A DNA stretch of 64,000 nt from Roseibium polysiphoniae (GCF_014842925.1 NZ_JACYXJ010000002.1:650697-714696); one strand, 5' to 3'. Positions 7,713 to 17,667 are shown, counted from the first letter of the stretch. Translations and numbers: made by a program. Notes: a model not told the origin generated them from the letters alone.

Positions 7713-8777
7713 TTACTGAGGCAGCTTGTCGTCAACGCCCTTCACGTACCAGTTCATGCCGAGAATAGCGCCGTCATCAAGACGCACACCATCAGCAGCG
7801 GCTTCCGTGCCATCCTGCTTGGTCAGCGGGCCGGTGAAAGGTTCCCAGCCGCCAACGATCTTGGCTTCGGTTTCCTTTGCCATTGCAATGACGTCGTCCG
7901 GCAGGTTGGTGTAAGGCGCCATGGCAACGTGGCCTTCCTTCAGCCCGTGCCAGGTCTGCGCGCTTTCCCAGGTGCCGTCGAGGGCCGCCTGAACGCGTTC
8001 GATGTAATAGGGGCCCCAGTCATCGATGATCGCGGTGTACTGGGCGTCTTTTGCAAAGGCGATCTGGTCAGAAGCCTGACCGAACCCATGAACGCCGCGT
8101 TCCTGTGCGACCTGCAAAGGCGCGGTGGAGTCGGTGTGCTGGGTGATGATGTCAGCACCCTGGTCAATCAGCGCCTTGGCTGCGTCGGCTTCCTTGCCCG
8201 GGTCGAACCATGTGTTGACCCAAACCACCTTCACCTTGAAGTCCGGGTTGATCGACTGCGCACCAAGGAGGAAGGCATTGATGCCGGACACAACTTCCGG
8301 AATCGGGAAGGACCCGATGTAGCCCGCAGTGCCGGTCTTGGACATCTTGCCGGCGACCTGGCCGATGATGTAGCGGCCTTCATGGAACTTCGAGTTGTAG
8401 GTGGCAACGTTATCGGCGGTCTTGTAACCAGTCGCATGCTCGAACATGACATCCGGGTACTTCTTGGCGACCTTGAGCGTCGGGTTCATGTAGCCGAAGG
8501 AGGTCGTGAAGATGATGTTGCAGCCATCACGGGCGAAGCGCTCGATGGCACGCTCGGAATCCGGACCTTCCGGAACATTCTCCAGATATGCGGTTTCGAC
8601 CCGGTCGCCGAACTTTTCGACAACGTCCAAACGGCCCTGGTCGTGCTGATAGGTCCAGCCGAAATCGCCGACAGGGCCGATGTAGACGAAACAGGCTTTG
8701 AGGTCTGCTGCAGATGCCGCGGAGGAGGCCGCTGCAAAGGCAACAGCTGCGACTGTCGCTTTCATGATGTTTTTCAT
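7713..8777 (-). CDS. BMP-family ABC transporter substrate-binding protein (purine/nucleoside type)
   Basis: 354 residues with a Sec signal peptide (hydrophobic stretch ending ASAADLK). It starts at ATG 8777 behind a GAGGGGA ribosome-binding site. The body matches the basic membrane protein/PnrA fold, with YIGPVGDFGWTYQHDQGR, FTTSFGYMNPTLKVAKKYPD and GADIITQHTDSTAPLQVAQE. The family binds nucleosides or related purines. It is followed, upstream in transcription order, by two permeases and a double ATPase that complete the importer. Placement between these and puuD points to xanthine, hypoxanthine, urate or a purine nucleoside as cargo. Confidence 0.93.
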   Translation of the reverse strand: MKNIMKATVAAVAFAAASSAASAADLKACFVYIGPVGDFGWTYQHDQGRLDVVEKFGDRVETAYLENVPEGPDSERAIERFARDGCNIIFTTSFGYMNPTLKVAKKYPDVMFEHATGYKTADNVATYNSKFHEGRYIIGQVAGKMSKTGTAGYIGSFPIPEVVSGINAFLLGAQSINPDFKVKVVWVNTWFDPGKEADAAKALIDQGADIITQHTDSTAPLQVAQERGVHGFGQASDQIAFAKDAQYTAIIDDWGPYYIERVQAALDGTWESAQTWHGLKEGHVAMAPYTNLPDDVIAMAKETEAKIVGGWEPFTGPLTKQDGTEAAADGVRLDDGAILGMNWYVKGVDDKLPQ

Positions 8778-8879
8778 AATCCAAATCCCCTCAGGATTAT
8801 TGGTTTCATGCGATGCTCATGGATCTTACCGGAACCGCATCGCAACGATCCCGGCCTTTTGGACCGACTGGCAGCGTGC

Positions 8880-9794
8880 CTATCGGTCCGGAACGAACGG
8901 CTTGCCGAGGCAGGCCGGCGTATTGACAAGCGTCAGCCTGCGATTTGCCGAGATGAGCACGAGGACTGCAATGGTGGCAATATACGGCAAGCTGGACAGC
9001 AATTGAGATGGCACACCAATGCCCTGTGCCTGGGCATGGAAGGTCAGCACGGTGACCGCGCCAAACAGGTAGGCCCCGGCAATAACGCGGAACGGCAGCC
9101 AGGAAGCGAAGACCACAAGCGCCAGCGCGATCCAGCCGCGTCCCGCGGTCATGTTCTCCACCCACTGGGGCGTGTATGCCAGGGACATATAGGCGCCGGC
9201 AAGCCCGGCGCAGCCGCCGCCGAAGAGCACCGCCAAATACCGTACCTTGATGACGGAATAGCCGAGCGCATGCGCTGACCCGTGATTGTCGCCGACCGCG
9301 CGCAGGATGAGCCCGGTCCGGGTCCGGAAGAGCACAAAGGCTACGAGCGCGACAAGGGCAAAGCCAAGATAGACGACCGCATCCTGCTGAAAGAACACCG
9401 GTCCGATGAGGGGCAGCTCCGAAAGAACGGGAATGTAGAGTTCAGGCAGTCGCAGCCCCGGAACGCCAATGTAGGCCTCCCCGATCATGCCGGACACGCC
9501 AAGACCCAGGATCGTCAGCGCCAGGCCGGTCGCCACCTGATTGGTGACGAGGCTGAGCACGAGAAAGCCGAATATCAGCGCCATGCCCATGCCCGCGACG
9601 ATGGCAGCAAGCACTCCCAGAGTGCCGGAACCGGTCTGGTTGGCGACGGCAAAGCCCACCACGGCCCCCATGATCATCATCCCCTCGACGCCCAGATTGA
9701 GGACGCCCGAGCGTTCGACCACCAACTCGCCAATGGCGGCAATTAGAAGAGGTGTTGCAGCGGTGATCACGGTCAGGAGAACGGCTTCAAACAT
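8880..9794 (-). CDS. Purine/nucleoside ABC transporter permease (YufQ/NupQ-like)
   Basis: 304 residues with about eight membrane segments. Diagnostic stretches are VERSGVLNLGVEGMMIMGA, GLALTILGLGVSGMIGE and RYLAVLFGGGCAGLAGAYM, typical of the second permease in BMP-type systems and related to the RbsC fold. It lies 2 bases after the preceding permease stop (9797), so both are co-translated. The 102-base gap to the BMP gene at 8777 holds only that gene's ribosome-binding site. Confidence 0.93.
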   Translation of the reverse strand: MFEAVLLTVITAATPLLIAAIGELVVERSGVLNLGVEGMMIMGAVVGFAVANQTGSGTLGVLAAIVAGMGMALIFGFLVLSLVTNQVATGLALTILGLGVSGMIGEAYIGVPGLRLPELYIPVLSELPLIGPVFFQQDAVVYLGFALVALVAFVLFRTRTGLILRAVGDNHGSAHALGYSVIKVRYLAVLFGGGCAGLAGAYMSLAYTPQWVENMTAGRGWIALALVVFASWLPFRVIAGAYLFGAVTVLTFHAQAQGIGVPSQLLSSLPYIATIAVLVLISANRRLTLVNTPACLGKPFVPDR

Positions 9795-9796
9795 GA

Positions 9797-10879
9797 TCAG
9801 ATCTCCGAGCCGGTTGCAGAGCGACCCGGCACGATCCGCGGTCGGTACAAGATGAAGGTGTCGCAGGCGAGCACGAAGAACAGCAGAAGCCCCTGAATCA
9901 CGGCGGCGATCTTGTCGGACACACCCATTGAGGCTTGCACACCTTCGCCGCCAATGTAGGACAGCGCCAAAACGAGGCCCGCGATCAGGATGGCTGCCGG
10001 GTTCAAACGGCCTAGGAAGGCAACAATGATGGCCGTGAAGCCGTAGCCTGGCGAGATCGTCGGCAGCAGCTGTCCGAGCGAGCCGGACACCTCCATGGTT
10101 CCGGCCAGTCCTGCCAGCCCTCCCGCGAGCGCAAAGGCAAAGAGTGTCAGACGCTTTTTGGAGAAGCCTGCAAAGCTGCCCGCCCGCGGGCTTTCGCCCA
10201 TGACCCGGATTTCGAAGCCTTTGAGAGTCTTCGCTAGCACTATGGTCAGCACGATAACCACGACCACGGCAATTGGCGCGGCAATGCTCATGCGGCCATC
10301 GCCTATGACTGGAAGCGTTGCCGCGTCAGTGAACAGGCGCGATTCAGGGAAGTTATAGCCGTCCGGATCGCGCCAGGGGCCACGGACCAGATAGTCCAGG
10401 ATGAGGCTGGCCACATAGACCAGCATCAGGCTGGTCAGGATCTCGTTGGTGTTGAAACGGGTTTTCAAAATTGCTGGGATCAGGCCCCAAGCAGCGCCCC
10501 CAAGCGCTCCCAGAAGAAGCATCAGCGGCAAGGTCAGAACCGTCTCGAAATCCGGAAAGACAATCGGGATGAACGACCCGCAAAGCGCCCCGAAAACAAA
10601 CTGCCCTTCAGCGCCAATGTTCCAGTTGTTGGAGAGATAGCACACCGCCAGGCCGCAAGCGATCAGGACAAGCGGAGTTGCCTTCACAATCAACTCTTGC
10701 AGAGACCATGTGTCCGTCAAAGGCTCAATGAAAAACGTGAAGAGACCCAAAAGGGGATCTTTACCTGACAGCTGGAACAGGATCGCAGCGGCGATCAGCG
10801 TCAGAAAGACAGCGATGACGGGCGACAAAACTGCCATCAGGCGGCTGTGTTCCGTGCGTTTGACCAGTTCGATCCGCAT
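9797..10879 (-). CDS. Purine/nucleoside ABC transporter permease (YufP/NupP-like)
   Basis: 360 residues and about nine membrane segments. The family pattern includes LAVCYLSNNWNIGAEGQFVFG, RFNTNEILTSLMLVYVASL and LAGGLAGLAGTMEVSG. The start ATG overlaps the TAA of the upstream ATPase gene by one base, indicating coupling. It forms the heteromeric channel with the permease at 8880-9794. Confidence 0.93.
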   Translation of the reverse strand: MRIELVKRTEHSRLMAVLSPVIAVFLTLIAAAILFQLSGKDPLLGLFTFFIEPLTDTWSLQELIVKATPLVLIACGLAVCYLSNNWNIGAEGQFVFGALCGSFIPIVFPDFETVLTLPLMLLLGALGGAAWGLIPAILKTRFNTNEILTSLMLVYVASLILDYLVRGPWRDPDGYNFPESRLFTDAATLPVIGDGRMSIAAPIAVVVVIVLTIVLAKTLKGFEIRVMGESPRAGSFAGFSKKRLTLFAFALAGGLAGLAGTMEVSGSLGQLLPTISPGYGFTAIIVAFLGRLNPAAILIAGLVLALSYIGGEGVQASMGVSDKIAAVIQGLLLFFVLACDTFILYRPRIVPGRSATGSEI

Positions 10880-12492
10880 TACACTGCCTTCCTGTCATTG
10901 CCTTGAGACCGCTCGGCGCTGCCGGCCATCAACAGACCGACCCGCTCGCGCGTCATCCCGGAGGCAGCTTCTGCCTCAGACAGGAAGCCTCTGGAAATCA
11001 CCGCGATGCGGTCGGCGATTTCGAAAATCTCGTCGAGATCCTGGCTGATCACCAGAACAGCGGATCCGGATCGCGCCAAATCGATCAGTGATTGCCGGAT
11101 CAGCGCCGCAGCACCCGCATCGACCCCCCAGGTCGGCTGGTTGACCACCAGGACACCAGGCTTTCGATCCAGTTCTCGCCCGACGACGAACTTTTGAAGA
11201 TTGCCGCCGGACAGCGAACGTGCCTCCGGATTGTCATGGGACATCCGAACGTCGAAGTGCGTCTTGACCTTTTGCTCGAGCTCGCCGGATTGCCCCTCAG
11301 ACACGAAACCGGCCGAAACCAGCCCGTCATTGGTGCCGTGGCGGGTCAGGACGATATTATTCGTCAAAGTCATGCCAGGAACAGCGCCATGACCGAGGCG
11401 TTCTTCGGGTACAAAAGCCGCATTTTGCTGGCGGCGCCAGTTGATGCTTTTCGCGCCGCACGCCTGACCGTCGATGTAGATCATCTCAGGCGTAACCCGC
11501 ACCTCACCGGACAATGCATCAAAAAGCTCGCCCTGCCCGTTTCCGGCGACACCGGCGATGGCAACAACCTCACCTGCATGAACAGCGAGGTTGAGGTCAT
11601 TCAAGGTGGTGGCAAAGGGGTTTCGAGCCGGCGCGCTCAAGTCGGCCACTCTCAAGCGAGCGGGGCCGAGTTCCGGCGCCTTTCCGCTGTGGGACACACC
11701 GATCACTTCTGAGCCGACCATCATGTTGGCGAGGCTCGAGGGCGTTTCCTTTGAAGGATCGCACTCGCCGACAACCTTTCCATGGCGCAGGATCGTCGCG
11801 TGGTGACAGATCCTCTTCACCTCCTCCAGGCGATGCGAAATATAGAGGACAGCGCAACCTTCACTGGCCAGACGCTCAAGCGTCTTGAACAGACGATCGG
11901 CTTCTTGCGGGGTAAGCACCGACGTCGGCTCATCCATGATGATCAGTGCCGGTTCCTGAAGCAGGCACCGAACGATTTCGATGCGCTGACGAATGCCGAC
12001 TGGAAGGTCGGCGACAATGTCCTGCGGATTGAGCGGCAGGCCGTATTCGCTCGAGATGCTTTCGATGCGCTTGGCGAGCGCTTTCATATTGCCCGGCTCA
12101 GGCAGGGCGAGCGCGATATTTTCGACAACCGTCAAAGCTTCAAAAAGAGAGAAATGCTGGAAAACCATGCCGATGCCGAGCGCGCGTGCAGCGGCTGGGT
12201 TGTCGATCTGCACAGGCTTTCCCTGCCAAATAATCTCGCCAGCATCGGGCTCAAGTGCGCCATAGAACATCTTCACAAGCGTCGACTTGCCTGCCCCATT
12301 TTCGCCAAGCAGTGCATGGATTTCGCCCTTGTTGATACGCAGATCAACCCGGTCATTGGCAAGAATTTCACCGAAGCGCTTGGTCAGGCTCTTGCCATCG
12401 AGAAGCACATCGCCGCTTGCCCGCCGATCCGTTTGAGCAGTGTCGCCGCTCTTTTTTTCATTTTCCGCCAATGGCTTCATTCCCCCAACCAT
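10879..12492 (-). CDS. Purine/nucleoside ABC transporter, tandem ATP-binding protein
   Basis: 537 residues with two ABC domains, as usual for BMP-type (YufO/RbsA-like) importers. Domain 1 carries GENGAGKSTLVK and LIIMDEPTSVLTPQE. Domain 2 has the degenerate Walker A GVAGNGQGEL, signature LSGGNLQKFVVGREL and VLVVNQPTWGVDAG. Second-domain degeneracy is normal for this family. It starts at 12492, 8 bases after the xdhC stop, with a second ATG four codons on. Clustering with xanthine dehydrogenase indicates uptake of an oxidisable purine. Confidence 0.93.
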   Translation of the reverse strand: MVGGMKPLAENEKKSGDTAQTDRRASGDVLLDGKSLTKRFGEILANDRVDLRINKGEIHALLGENGAGKSTLVKMFYGALEPDAGEIIWQGKPVQIDNPAAARALGIGMVFQHFSLFEALTVVENIALALPEPGNMKALAKRIESISSEYGLPLNPQDIVADLPVGIRQRIEIVRCLLQEPALIIMDEPTSVLTPQEADRLFKTLERLASEGCAVLYISHRLEEVKRICHHATILRHGKVVGECDPSKETPSSLANMMVGSEVIGVSHSGKAPELGPARLRVADLSAPARNPFATTLNDLNLAVHAGEVVAIAGVAGNGQGELFDALSGEVRVTPEMIYIDGQACGAKSINWRRQQNAAFVPEERLGHGAVPGMTLTNNIVLTRHGTNDGLVSAGFVSEGQSGELEQKVKTHFDVRMSHDNPEARSLSGGNLQKFVVGRELDRKPGVLVVNQPTWGVDAGAAALIRQSLIDLARSGSAVLVISQDLDEIFEIADRIAVISRGFLSEAEAASGMTRERVGLLMAGSAERSQGNDRKAV

Positions 12493-12500
12493 TCGCCGAC

Positions 12501-13490
12501 TTATCGTCCAGAAACCGAGACTTGTGCAAGTCCTGTTGAAACAGCGGCCCGCGCAGCCTCATCTGCAACGACAAGCTCCACGGCAACGCCAGCGGCAATC
12601 GCAGCAGGCGACTTCGATGCTATCATGCTGGTGCCTATGGGGCAGACCAACCCGGAGACGGCCACCGGCGAAATGCCGCGCGCGCGCAACCGCTTTTCGA
12701 ACCTTGCCCGCTTCGTTGCGCTGCCAATGACGCCCACATAGGAAAACTGTCCTTTCGCCAAGGCGGCAGAGACAATGGCCTCATCCAGAGCATGCGAATG
12801 CGTCATGACCAGAACGAATGCATCGTGCTCAGCATCTTGAAGAATGGTTTCCGGCGACGCGTTGCAAACCTTGGTGACGTTTGACGGCACCGCAGCTGGG
12901 AAGGCATCAGCACGGCTGTCGGTCCAGATGATGCGGAAAGGCAGGTTCGCCAGTGCGAGGACAAGCGCGCGGGCGACATGGCCTGCGCCAAACAGGTAAA
13001 GCGTTCTGCGATCCTGACCAAATATCTCGGTCAACAAGGTGTTCGCCTCTAGGTGAAACGGCTCGTCGGGCACTGTTGGCAGAACCTGACGCGTAACAGG
13101 ACAATCGTCCGAGATGGTCGCCTGTGTCGCGAAAGCCGCGCCTTCGGCCTCGAGACTTGCAAGATGTTGAGCACTCAGGACTTGCGCCGCCGATTGAACT
13201 TCCACCGCGACATCCACGCGTCCACCACAACACTGCCCCAGGTCCGGACCGAGAGAGAACGTTCTGATCGACAGGCCTGCCTTCCCCTCTTCGAGTGCCG
13301 CAGTCGCCCATTTGATAGCCTGAAATTCCAGGGTGCCGCCGCCGATGGTGCCGTGAAAGCTGCCGTCCTGACGAACCACCATGCGTGCACCCGCCTCGCG
13401 TGGCGTCGATCCGGCAGCGCTCGCGATCGTCACCAGCGCGCAGTCTTGCCCGGCCTGCAGAATGTCAGCGATGTGGGACCAGACGCTCAT
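12501..13490 (-). CDS. xdhC: Xanthine dehydrogenase accessory protein XdhC
   Basis: 329 residues. XdhC binds molybdopterin cofactor, promotes its sulfuration and inserts it into the XdhB subunit; it is not part of the mature enzyme. The N-terminal XdhC/CoxI domain shows ALVTIASAAGSTPREAGARM and the GTIGGGTLEFQAI motif. The C-terminal Rossmann-like domain shows LYLFGAGHVARALVLAL and FSYVGVIGSATKRARFEKRL. It overlaps the xdhB stop as ATGA (13487-13490), so translation is coupled to the enzyme it matures. Confidence 0.95.
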   Translation of the reverse strand: MSVWSHIADILQAGQDCALVTIASAAGSTPREAGARMVVRQDGSFHGTIGGGTLEFQAIKWATAALEEGKAGLSIRTFSLGPDLGQCCGGRVDVAVEVQSAAQVLSAQHLASLEAEGAAFATQATISDDCPVTRQVLPTVPDEPFHLEANTLLTEIFGQDRRTLYLFGAGHVARALVLALANLPFRIIWTDSRADAFPAAVPSNVTKVCNASPETILQDAEHDAFVLVMTHSHALDEAIVSAALAKGQFSYVGVIGSATKRARFEKRLRARGISPVAVSGLVCPIGTSMIASKSPAAIAAGVAVELVVADEAARAAVSTGLAQVSVSGR

Positions 13491-15841
13491 TCAGCAGCAC
13501 CTCTTGACCCTGCCTGCGCCCGGCGGATACTGCGTACCGCCTTCATGATCGCCTCTGGCGTTGCAGGCGCGTCAAGGTCCGGCACGACACCCGGATTGAG
13601 ACTGGCCACCGCATCGGTGATCGCGCAGAACACCGCATTTGCCAGCATCACAGGCGGTTCTCCAACCGCTTTGGAGCGATAGATCGTGTCCTGCGGATTG
13701 CCCCTGGATTGGTAAAGCGCGACGTTGAAATCCTCTGGAATGTCGGAGGCTGCCGGGATCTTGTAGGTCGATGGCGCGTGGGTGCGCAGGCGCCCCTGCT
13801 CATCCCAGACAAGCTCTTCGGTGGTCAGCCAACCCATGCCCTGGACGAAGCCGCCTTCGATCTGGCCGATGTCGATCGCAGGGTTCAGCGAGTGCCCGAC
13901 ATCATGCAGCAGATCGACGCGATCAACGGTCATCTCGCCGGTCATCGTATCTATCGTCACTTCGGCGCAGGCGGCGCCATAGGCAAAATAGAAGAATGGC
14001 CGGCCGCCAGCGCTGTCGCGATCCCAGGTGATGTTCGGCGTGGCATAAAAGCCGGCATCGGAGAGATGGATCCGCGCCAGATGCGCTTGTTTCGCGACCT
14101 GGGCCAATGAAAATTGCTGTTCTCCGACAAAGACCTTGTTGTCCTGAAAGGCAATGGCCTCAGCCCCGCACTGATGCGTCTTGCAGAGGAAATCAATCAG
14201 CCGATCCTTGATGACCCTGGCCGCATTCCTGGCCGCCATGGCGTTGAGATCGGTTCCCGATGAGGCGGCCGTCGGGCCGGTATTGGGGACCTTGGACGTG
14301 TTCGTTGCGGTGATGCGGACCTTGTCGATTGTGATGCCGAATTCATCGGCCACAACCTGCGCCACTTTCTGGTAAAGCCCCTGCCCCATTTCCGTGCCCC
14401 CATGGTTCAGATGAACCGAACCATCGGTGTAGAGATGGACCAAGGCGCCCGCCTGATTGAGGTGCTTCAGTGTGAAGGAGATGCCGAATTTGACCGGCGT
14501 CAGGGCCAGGCCTTTCTTCAAGACTGCATTGTGACTGTTGAAGTCGCGAACCTCGTCGCGCCTCGCCCAATAGTCTGAACTCTCGACCAGCTGTCCGAAG
14601 AGATCATGCATGACCTCATGCTCTTCGACCGGCATCCCGTAAGGTGTCAGATTGTGCTCGGCGTCATAGAAATTCAACTGGCGGATTTCCAGCGGATCCT
14701 TGCCAACGGTGATGGCGATTGCATCAATCATCCGTTCGGCGGTCAGCATGCCCTGTGGCCCGCCGAACCCGCGAAAGGCCGTGTTGGAGCAGGTGTCTGT
14801 TTTCAGACGCCGGCTGCGTATGACCGCGTCCGGATAGAAGTAGCTGCTGTCAGCGTGGAACATGGTGCGATCATTGACGCCCAGAGACAGATCCGCCGAA
14901 TAGCCGCAACGCGCGAGGAAGTTGAGATCGACGGCGCGAATGCGCCCCTGGCTGTCGTGCCCGATCTGCCATTCCACCCGAAAGTCATGGCGCTTGCCGG
15001 TCATGATCATGTCGTCGTCGCGGTCGAGACGGAGCTTGCAGGTCTCTCCCGTCGCGGCCGCGGCCAGGGCTGCGAGGCTCGCCCATTGATTGGCCTGGGA
15101 TTCCTTGCCACCGAAACCGCCTCCCATGCGGCGCACTTCCGCCACAACGAGCGCATCAGGAATACCGAGGACCTTGGCAACCGTATGCTGGACTTCCGTC
15201 GGATGCTGGGTCGAGGTGTAGACCATCACCCCGCCATCTTCCTGGGGACTGGCCATGGCGACCTGGCCTTCCAGATAGAAATGCTCCTGGCCACCGATCT
15301 GAAAGACGCCGGAAAGAACGTTTTCGGCTGCCGTCATGCCCGTTTCTGGAGAGCCGCGCCGAAACTGGTAGTCCGGCAGCACCGTGATATCAGCCGCGAC
15401 AGCGTCCTCCGCGGTGATGATCGGGGTGGTTGGTTGCGCTTCGATCCTGGCCAGAAGTGCTGCCTTGCGCCCGGCCTCGCGTGAGGACGCGATAACCGCG
15501 AAGACCACCTGTCCGTAAAAGAGGATTTCATCGGTTGCCAGAACCGGATCATCGCCCATGGCTGCCGAGCAGTCATTGACGCCGGGAATATCGTCGGCAG
15601 TCAGAACCTTGACCACGCCCGGTGCCTTGCGGACGGCGTCCAGATCGATCGAGGTGAGCTTGCCGCGCACGACCTGGCGCGCCCAGCCCGGCACCACGTG
15701 CAACGTGCCGATGGGTTCCGGCATGTCATCGATATAGGTCGCCGTTCCCCGCACGTGCTTGACGGCACTGTCATGATTCAGCGGCTTGTGCACATGACGC
15801 ATGTTCGCAGGCGTTTCCGGGAGCGCGCTTTGGTCCGTCAT
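13487..15841 (-). CDS. xdhB: Xanthine dehydrogenase, molybdopterin-binding subunit
   Basis: 784 residues from ATG 15841. A longer in-frame extension is rejected because it overlaps xdhA coding sequence and is unlike the family. Mo-cofactor motifs are present: MGGGFGGKESQ, RDDDMIMTGKRHDFR, AFRGFGGPQGM and, near the C-terminus, VGEPPVMLANAVF with the catalytic Glu. It oxidises hypoxanthine and xanthine to urate together with XdhA. The start overlaps the xdhA stop (ATGA at 15838-15841) and the stop overlaps the xdhC start, so A, B and C form a tightly coupled set. Confidence 0.96.
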   Translation of the reverse strand: MTDQSALPETPANMRHVHKPLNHDSAVKHVRGTATYIDDMPEPIGTLHVVPGWARQVVRGKLTSIDLDAVRKAPGVVKVLTADDIPGVNDCSAAMGDDPVLATDEILFYGQVVFAVIASSREAGRKAALLARIEAQPTTPIITAEDAVAADITVLPDYQFRRGSPETGMTAAENVLSGVFQIGGQEHFYLEGQVAMASPQEDGGVMVYTSTQHPTEVQHTVAKVLGIPDALVVAEVRRMGGGFGGKESQANQWASLAALAAAATGETCKLRLDRDDDMIMTGKRHDFRVEWQIGHDSQGRIRAVDLNFLARCGYSADLSLGVNDRTMFHADSSYFYPDAVIRSRRLKTDTCSNTAFRGFGGPQGMLTAERMIDAIAITVGKDPLEIRQLNFYDAEHNLTPYGMPVEEHEVMHDLFGQLVESSDYWARRDEVRDFNSHNAVLKKGLALTPVKFGISFTLKHLNQAGALVHLYTDGSVHLNHGGTEMGQGLYQKVAQVVADEFGITIDKVRITATNTSKVPNTGPTAASSGTDLNAMAARNAARVIKDRLIDFLCKTHQCGAEAIAFQDNKVFVGEQQFSLAQVAKQAHLARIHLSDAGFYATPNITWDRDSAGGRPFFYFAYGAACAEVTIDTMTGEMTVDRVDLLHDVGHSLNPAIDIGQIEGGFVQGMGWLTTEELVWDEQGRLRTHAPSTYKIPAASDIPEDFNVALYQSRGNPQDTIYRSKAVGEPPVMLANAVFCAITDAVASLNPGVVPDLDAPATPEAIMKAVRSIRRAQAGSRGAAE

Positions 15842-17310
15842 TCGGCGGCCTCCATGGCCGGGACGCGCAGGCGCAGTTGGGCAGCTGCCGTGCCGCTTGC
15901 CTCCATGAGAGCCTTTGCGAGGAGCGCTCTCGCGGTCTCCATCCGGTACTCCGCCCCTGCCCTCATGTCGCTCATGGGTGTGTAGTCGCTCATCAGGGCC
16001 TTCATGGCCGCAGCCCATGTGGCGGGATCCTCAAGGGACGCTCCAATGAGAGATGTTTCGGCGCCGGGAGCGCGCGTTGGCGTTGCCGCCATTCCGCCGA
16101 AGGCGATCCTCGCCTCAGTGATCTTCTGGTCCATGACAGTGAAGAGAAAGGCGCCCATCACCGATGAAATGTCCTGATCGAAGCGCTTTGAAATCTTGTA
16201 ACAGCGGAAGATCTGGTTAGGTGCCGGCCGGGGAACAAAGAGCCCGGTCACAAATTCACCTGTTTTCCGGTCCTGCTTGCCATAGTCGAGAAAATAGTCT
16301 TCGAGTGGCAAGGTGCGCGAATCGTCCTTTGACTGCAGCTCCAGCGTCGTTCCGAGCACGATCAGCGCCGGCGGCGTATCTCCGATCGGAGAACCGTTTG
16401 CGATGTTGCCTCCGACCGTGCCGGACGCACGCACTTGTTTGGATCCGATCCGCTTCCAGAGCTCGCCAAGATCCGGTGAAATCCGCGTCATCGCCGCCTC
16501 GGCTGTCTGGTAGGTCGCTGTTGCGCCCATCAGAACCCCTGACGGCGTTTCCTCAACCCGGTCCAGTCCTTCGATGCGCCCAAGCCAGATGACCTTCGGT
16601 AGATCCTTGAGATGCTTCGTGATCCACAGCCCGACATCGGTGGCGCCCGCGACGATCGTCGCGTCCGGGTTCTGCGCGTAAAGCGCAGCCAGTCCGTCAA
16701 GCGTTGCAGGAGACGCCACAAAGCCGTCGCCATGGCCAATGTAGATATCCCGGCTGTCGGCGAGCTCGCGCAGTTTTTCGCGGGTTTCATTGGCGCGCCA
16801 GGCAAAAGCGTCATCCGCACTCTCGAAGCAGCTCTCAAGAGCAGCGTCAACGATCGGGCGATAGCCCGTGCATCGGCAAAGATTCCCTGCGATCCATTCC
16901 GTCACGGCCTTGCGGCTGCGCGCCTGACCTTCGGCGTGATAGAGCGTGAAAAGGCTCATGACAAAGCCGGGCGTGCAGAAACCGCACTGCGAGCCATTCA
17001 GCTCCGCCATCGCCTTTTGAACAGGGTGAAGTCGGCCGTCAGAATTCAGGTCTTCGACGGTGACGAGTTCGGCGCCATCAATCATGGCGAGAAGCTGAAT
17101 GCAGCTGTTGACCGGTTGATAGGTCAATTTGCCGGCAACCAGCCGTCCCACAGCCACCGTGCAAGCACCGCAGTCGCCTTCGCCGCAGCCTTCCTTGGTT
17201 CCGGTCTGTCTCGCTCTCAGTCGCAGATAGTCTAGCACTGTTTCCGTAGGCCGCACCTCGGAAAGCTCGACGATCTCGCCATCCTTCAGGAAACGTATTG
17301 TGTCACGCAT
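15838..17310 (-). CDS. xdhA: Xanthine dehydrogenase, FeS/FAD small subunit
   Basis: 490 residues. Residues 1-80 form a plant-type [2Fe-2S] domain with CGEGDCGAC (42-50) and C70. A second [2Fe-2S] domain has C109/C112 (QCGFCTPG) and C145/C147 (NLCRCTGYRPI). Then comes the FAD-binding domain with IVAGATDVGLW and SGTVGGNIANGSPIGDTPP, and a CO-dehydrogenase-flavoprotein-like C-terminal domain. It passes electrons from the Mo centre of XdhB to NAD+. It begins 3 bases after the uraH stop. Confidence 0.96.
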   Translation of the reverse strand: MRDTIRFLKDGEIVELSEVRPTETVLDYLRLRARQTGTKEGCGEGDCGACTVAVGRLVAGKLTYQPVNSCIQLLAMIDGAELVTVEDLNSDGRLHPVQKAMAELNGSQCGFCTPGFVMSLFTLYHAEGQARSRKAVTEWIAGNLCRCTGYRPIVDAALESCFESADDAFAWRANETREKLRELADSRDIYIGHGDGFVASPATLDGLAALYAQNPDATIVAGATDVGLWITKHLKDLPKVIWLGRIEGLDRVEETPSGVLMGATATYQTAEAAMTRISPDLGELWKRIGSKQVRASGTVGGNIANGSPIGDTPPALIVLGTTLELQSKDDSRTLPLEDYFLDYGKQDRKTGEFVTGLFVPRPAPNQIFRCYKISKRFDQDISSVMGAFLFTVMDQKITEARIAFGGMAATPTRAPGAETSLIGASLEDPATWAAAMKALMSDYTPMSDMRAGAEYRMETARALLAKALMEASGTAAAQLRLRVPAMEAAE

Positions 17311-17313
17311 TCC

Positions 17314-17667
17314 TCAGCTCCCGCGATATGTCGAGAACCCGAAGGGCGAAAGCAGCAGCGGCACATGATAATGGCCATCGGGCTCGGCAATGCCAAAGCG
17401 TATCGGGATGATGTCCAAAAACAAGGGTTCGGGCAGGTTTGTTCCGCAGGACTTGAGGTAGTCTCCGGCATGAAAGCGGAGCTCATAGGTTCCGCACTTG
17501 AAGGCCGGTCCCTCGAGAATGGGGCCATCAACGCGGCCATCGGCGTTTGTGGTATGGGTCGACACCATCTCAGGTGCGCCATCCATGGCCCACAGTTCGA
17601 TCTTCAGGCCGCCCGCTGGACGTCCGAGGGCTGTGTCCAGAACATGCGTCGTCAAACGCCCCATCAC
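17314..17667 (-). CDS. uraH: 5-hydroxyisourate hydrolase (transthyretin-like)
   Basis: 117 residues, the usual length. It hydrolyses 5-hydroxyisourate made by PuuD to OHCU, the UraD substrate. Family signatures are [17 protein letters not shown] at the N-terminus, the [11 protein letters not shown] stretch, [11 protein letters not shown], and a C-terminus ending [11 protein letters not shown], which matches the diagnostic YRGS tail. The start at 17667 sits behind GGAGAG; an ATG one codon later is also possible. It is the first gene of the 10-gene purine cluster. The 92 bases before it, after the LysR gene, are the most likely site of the cluster promoter. Confidence 0.96.
   Translation of the reverse strand: MMGRLTTHVLDTALGRPAGGLKIELWAMDGAPEMVSTHTTNADGRVDGPILEGPAFKCGTYELRFHAGDYLKSCGTNLPEPLFLDIIPIRFGIAEPDGHYHVPLLLSPFGFSTYRGS

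Noticed and set aside
7929..9278. 449-codon plus-strand open frame
   Set aside because: It is antisense to the BMP-protein and permease genes, has no family similarity, and comes from GC-rich third positions of the real genes.
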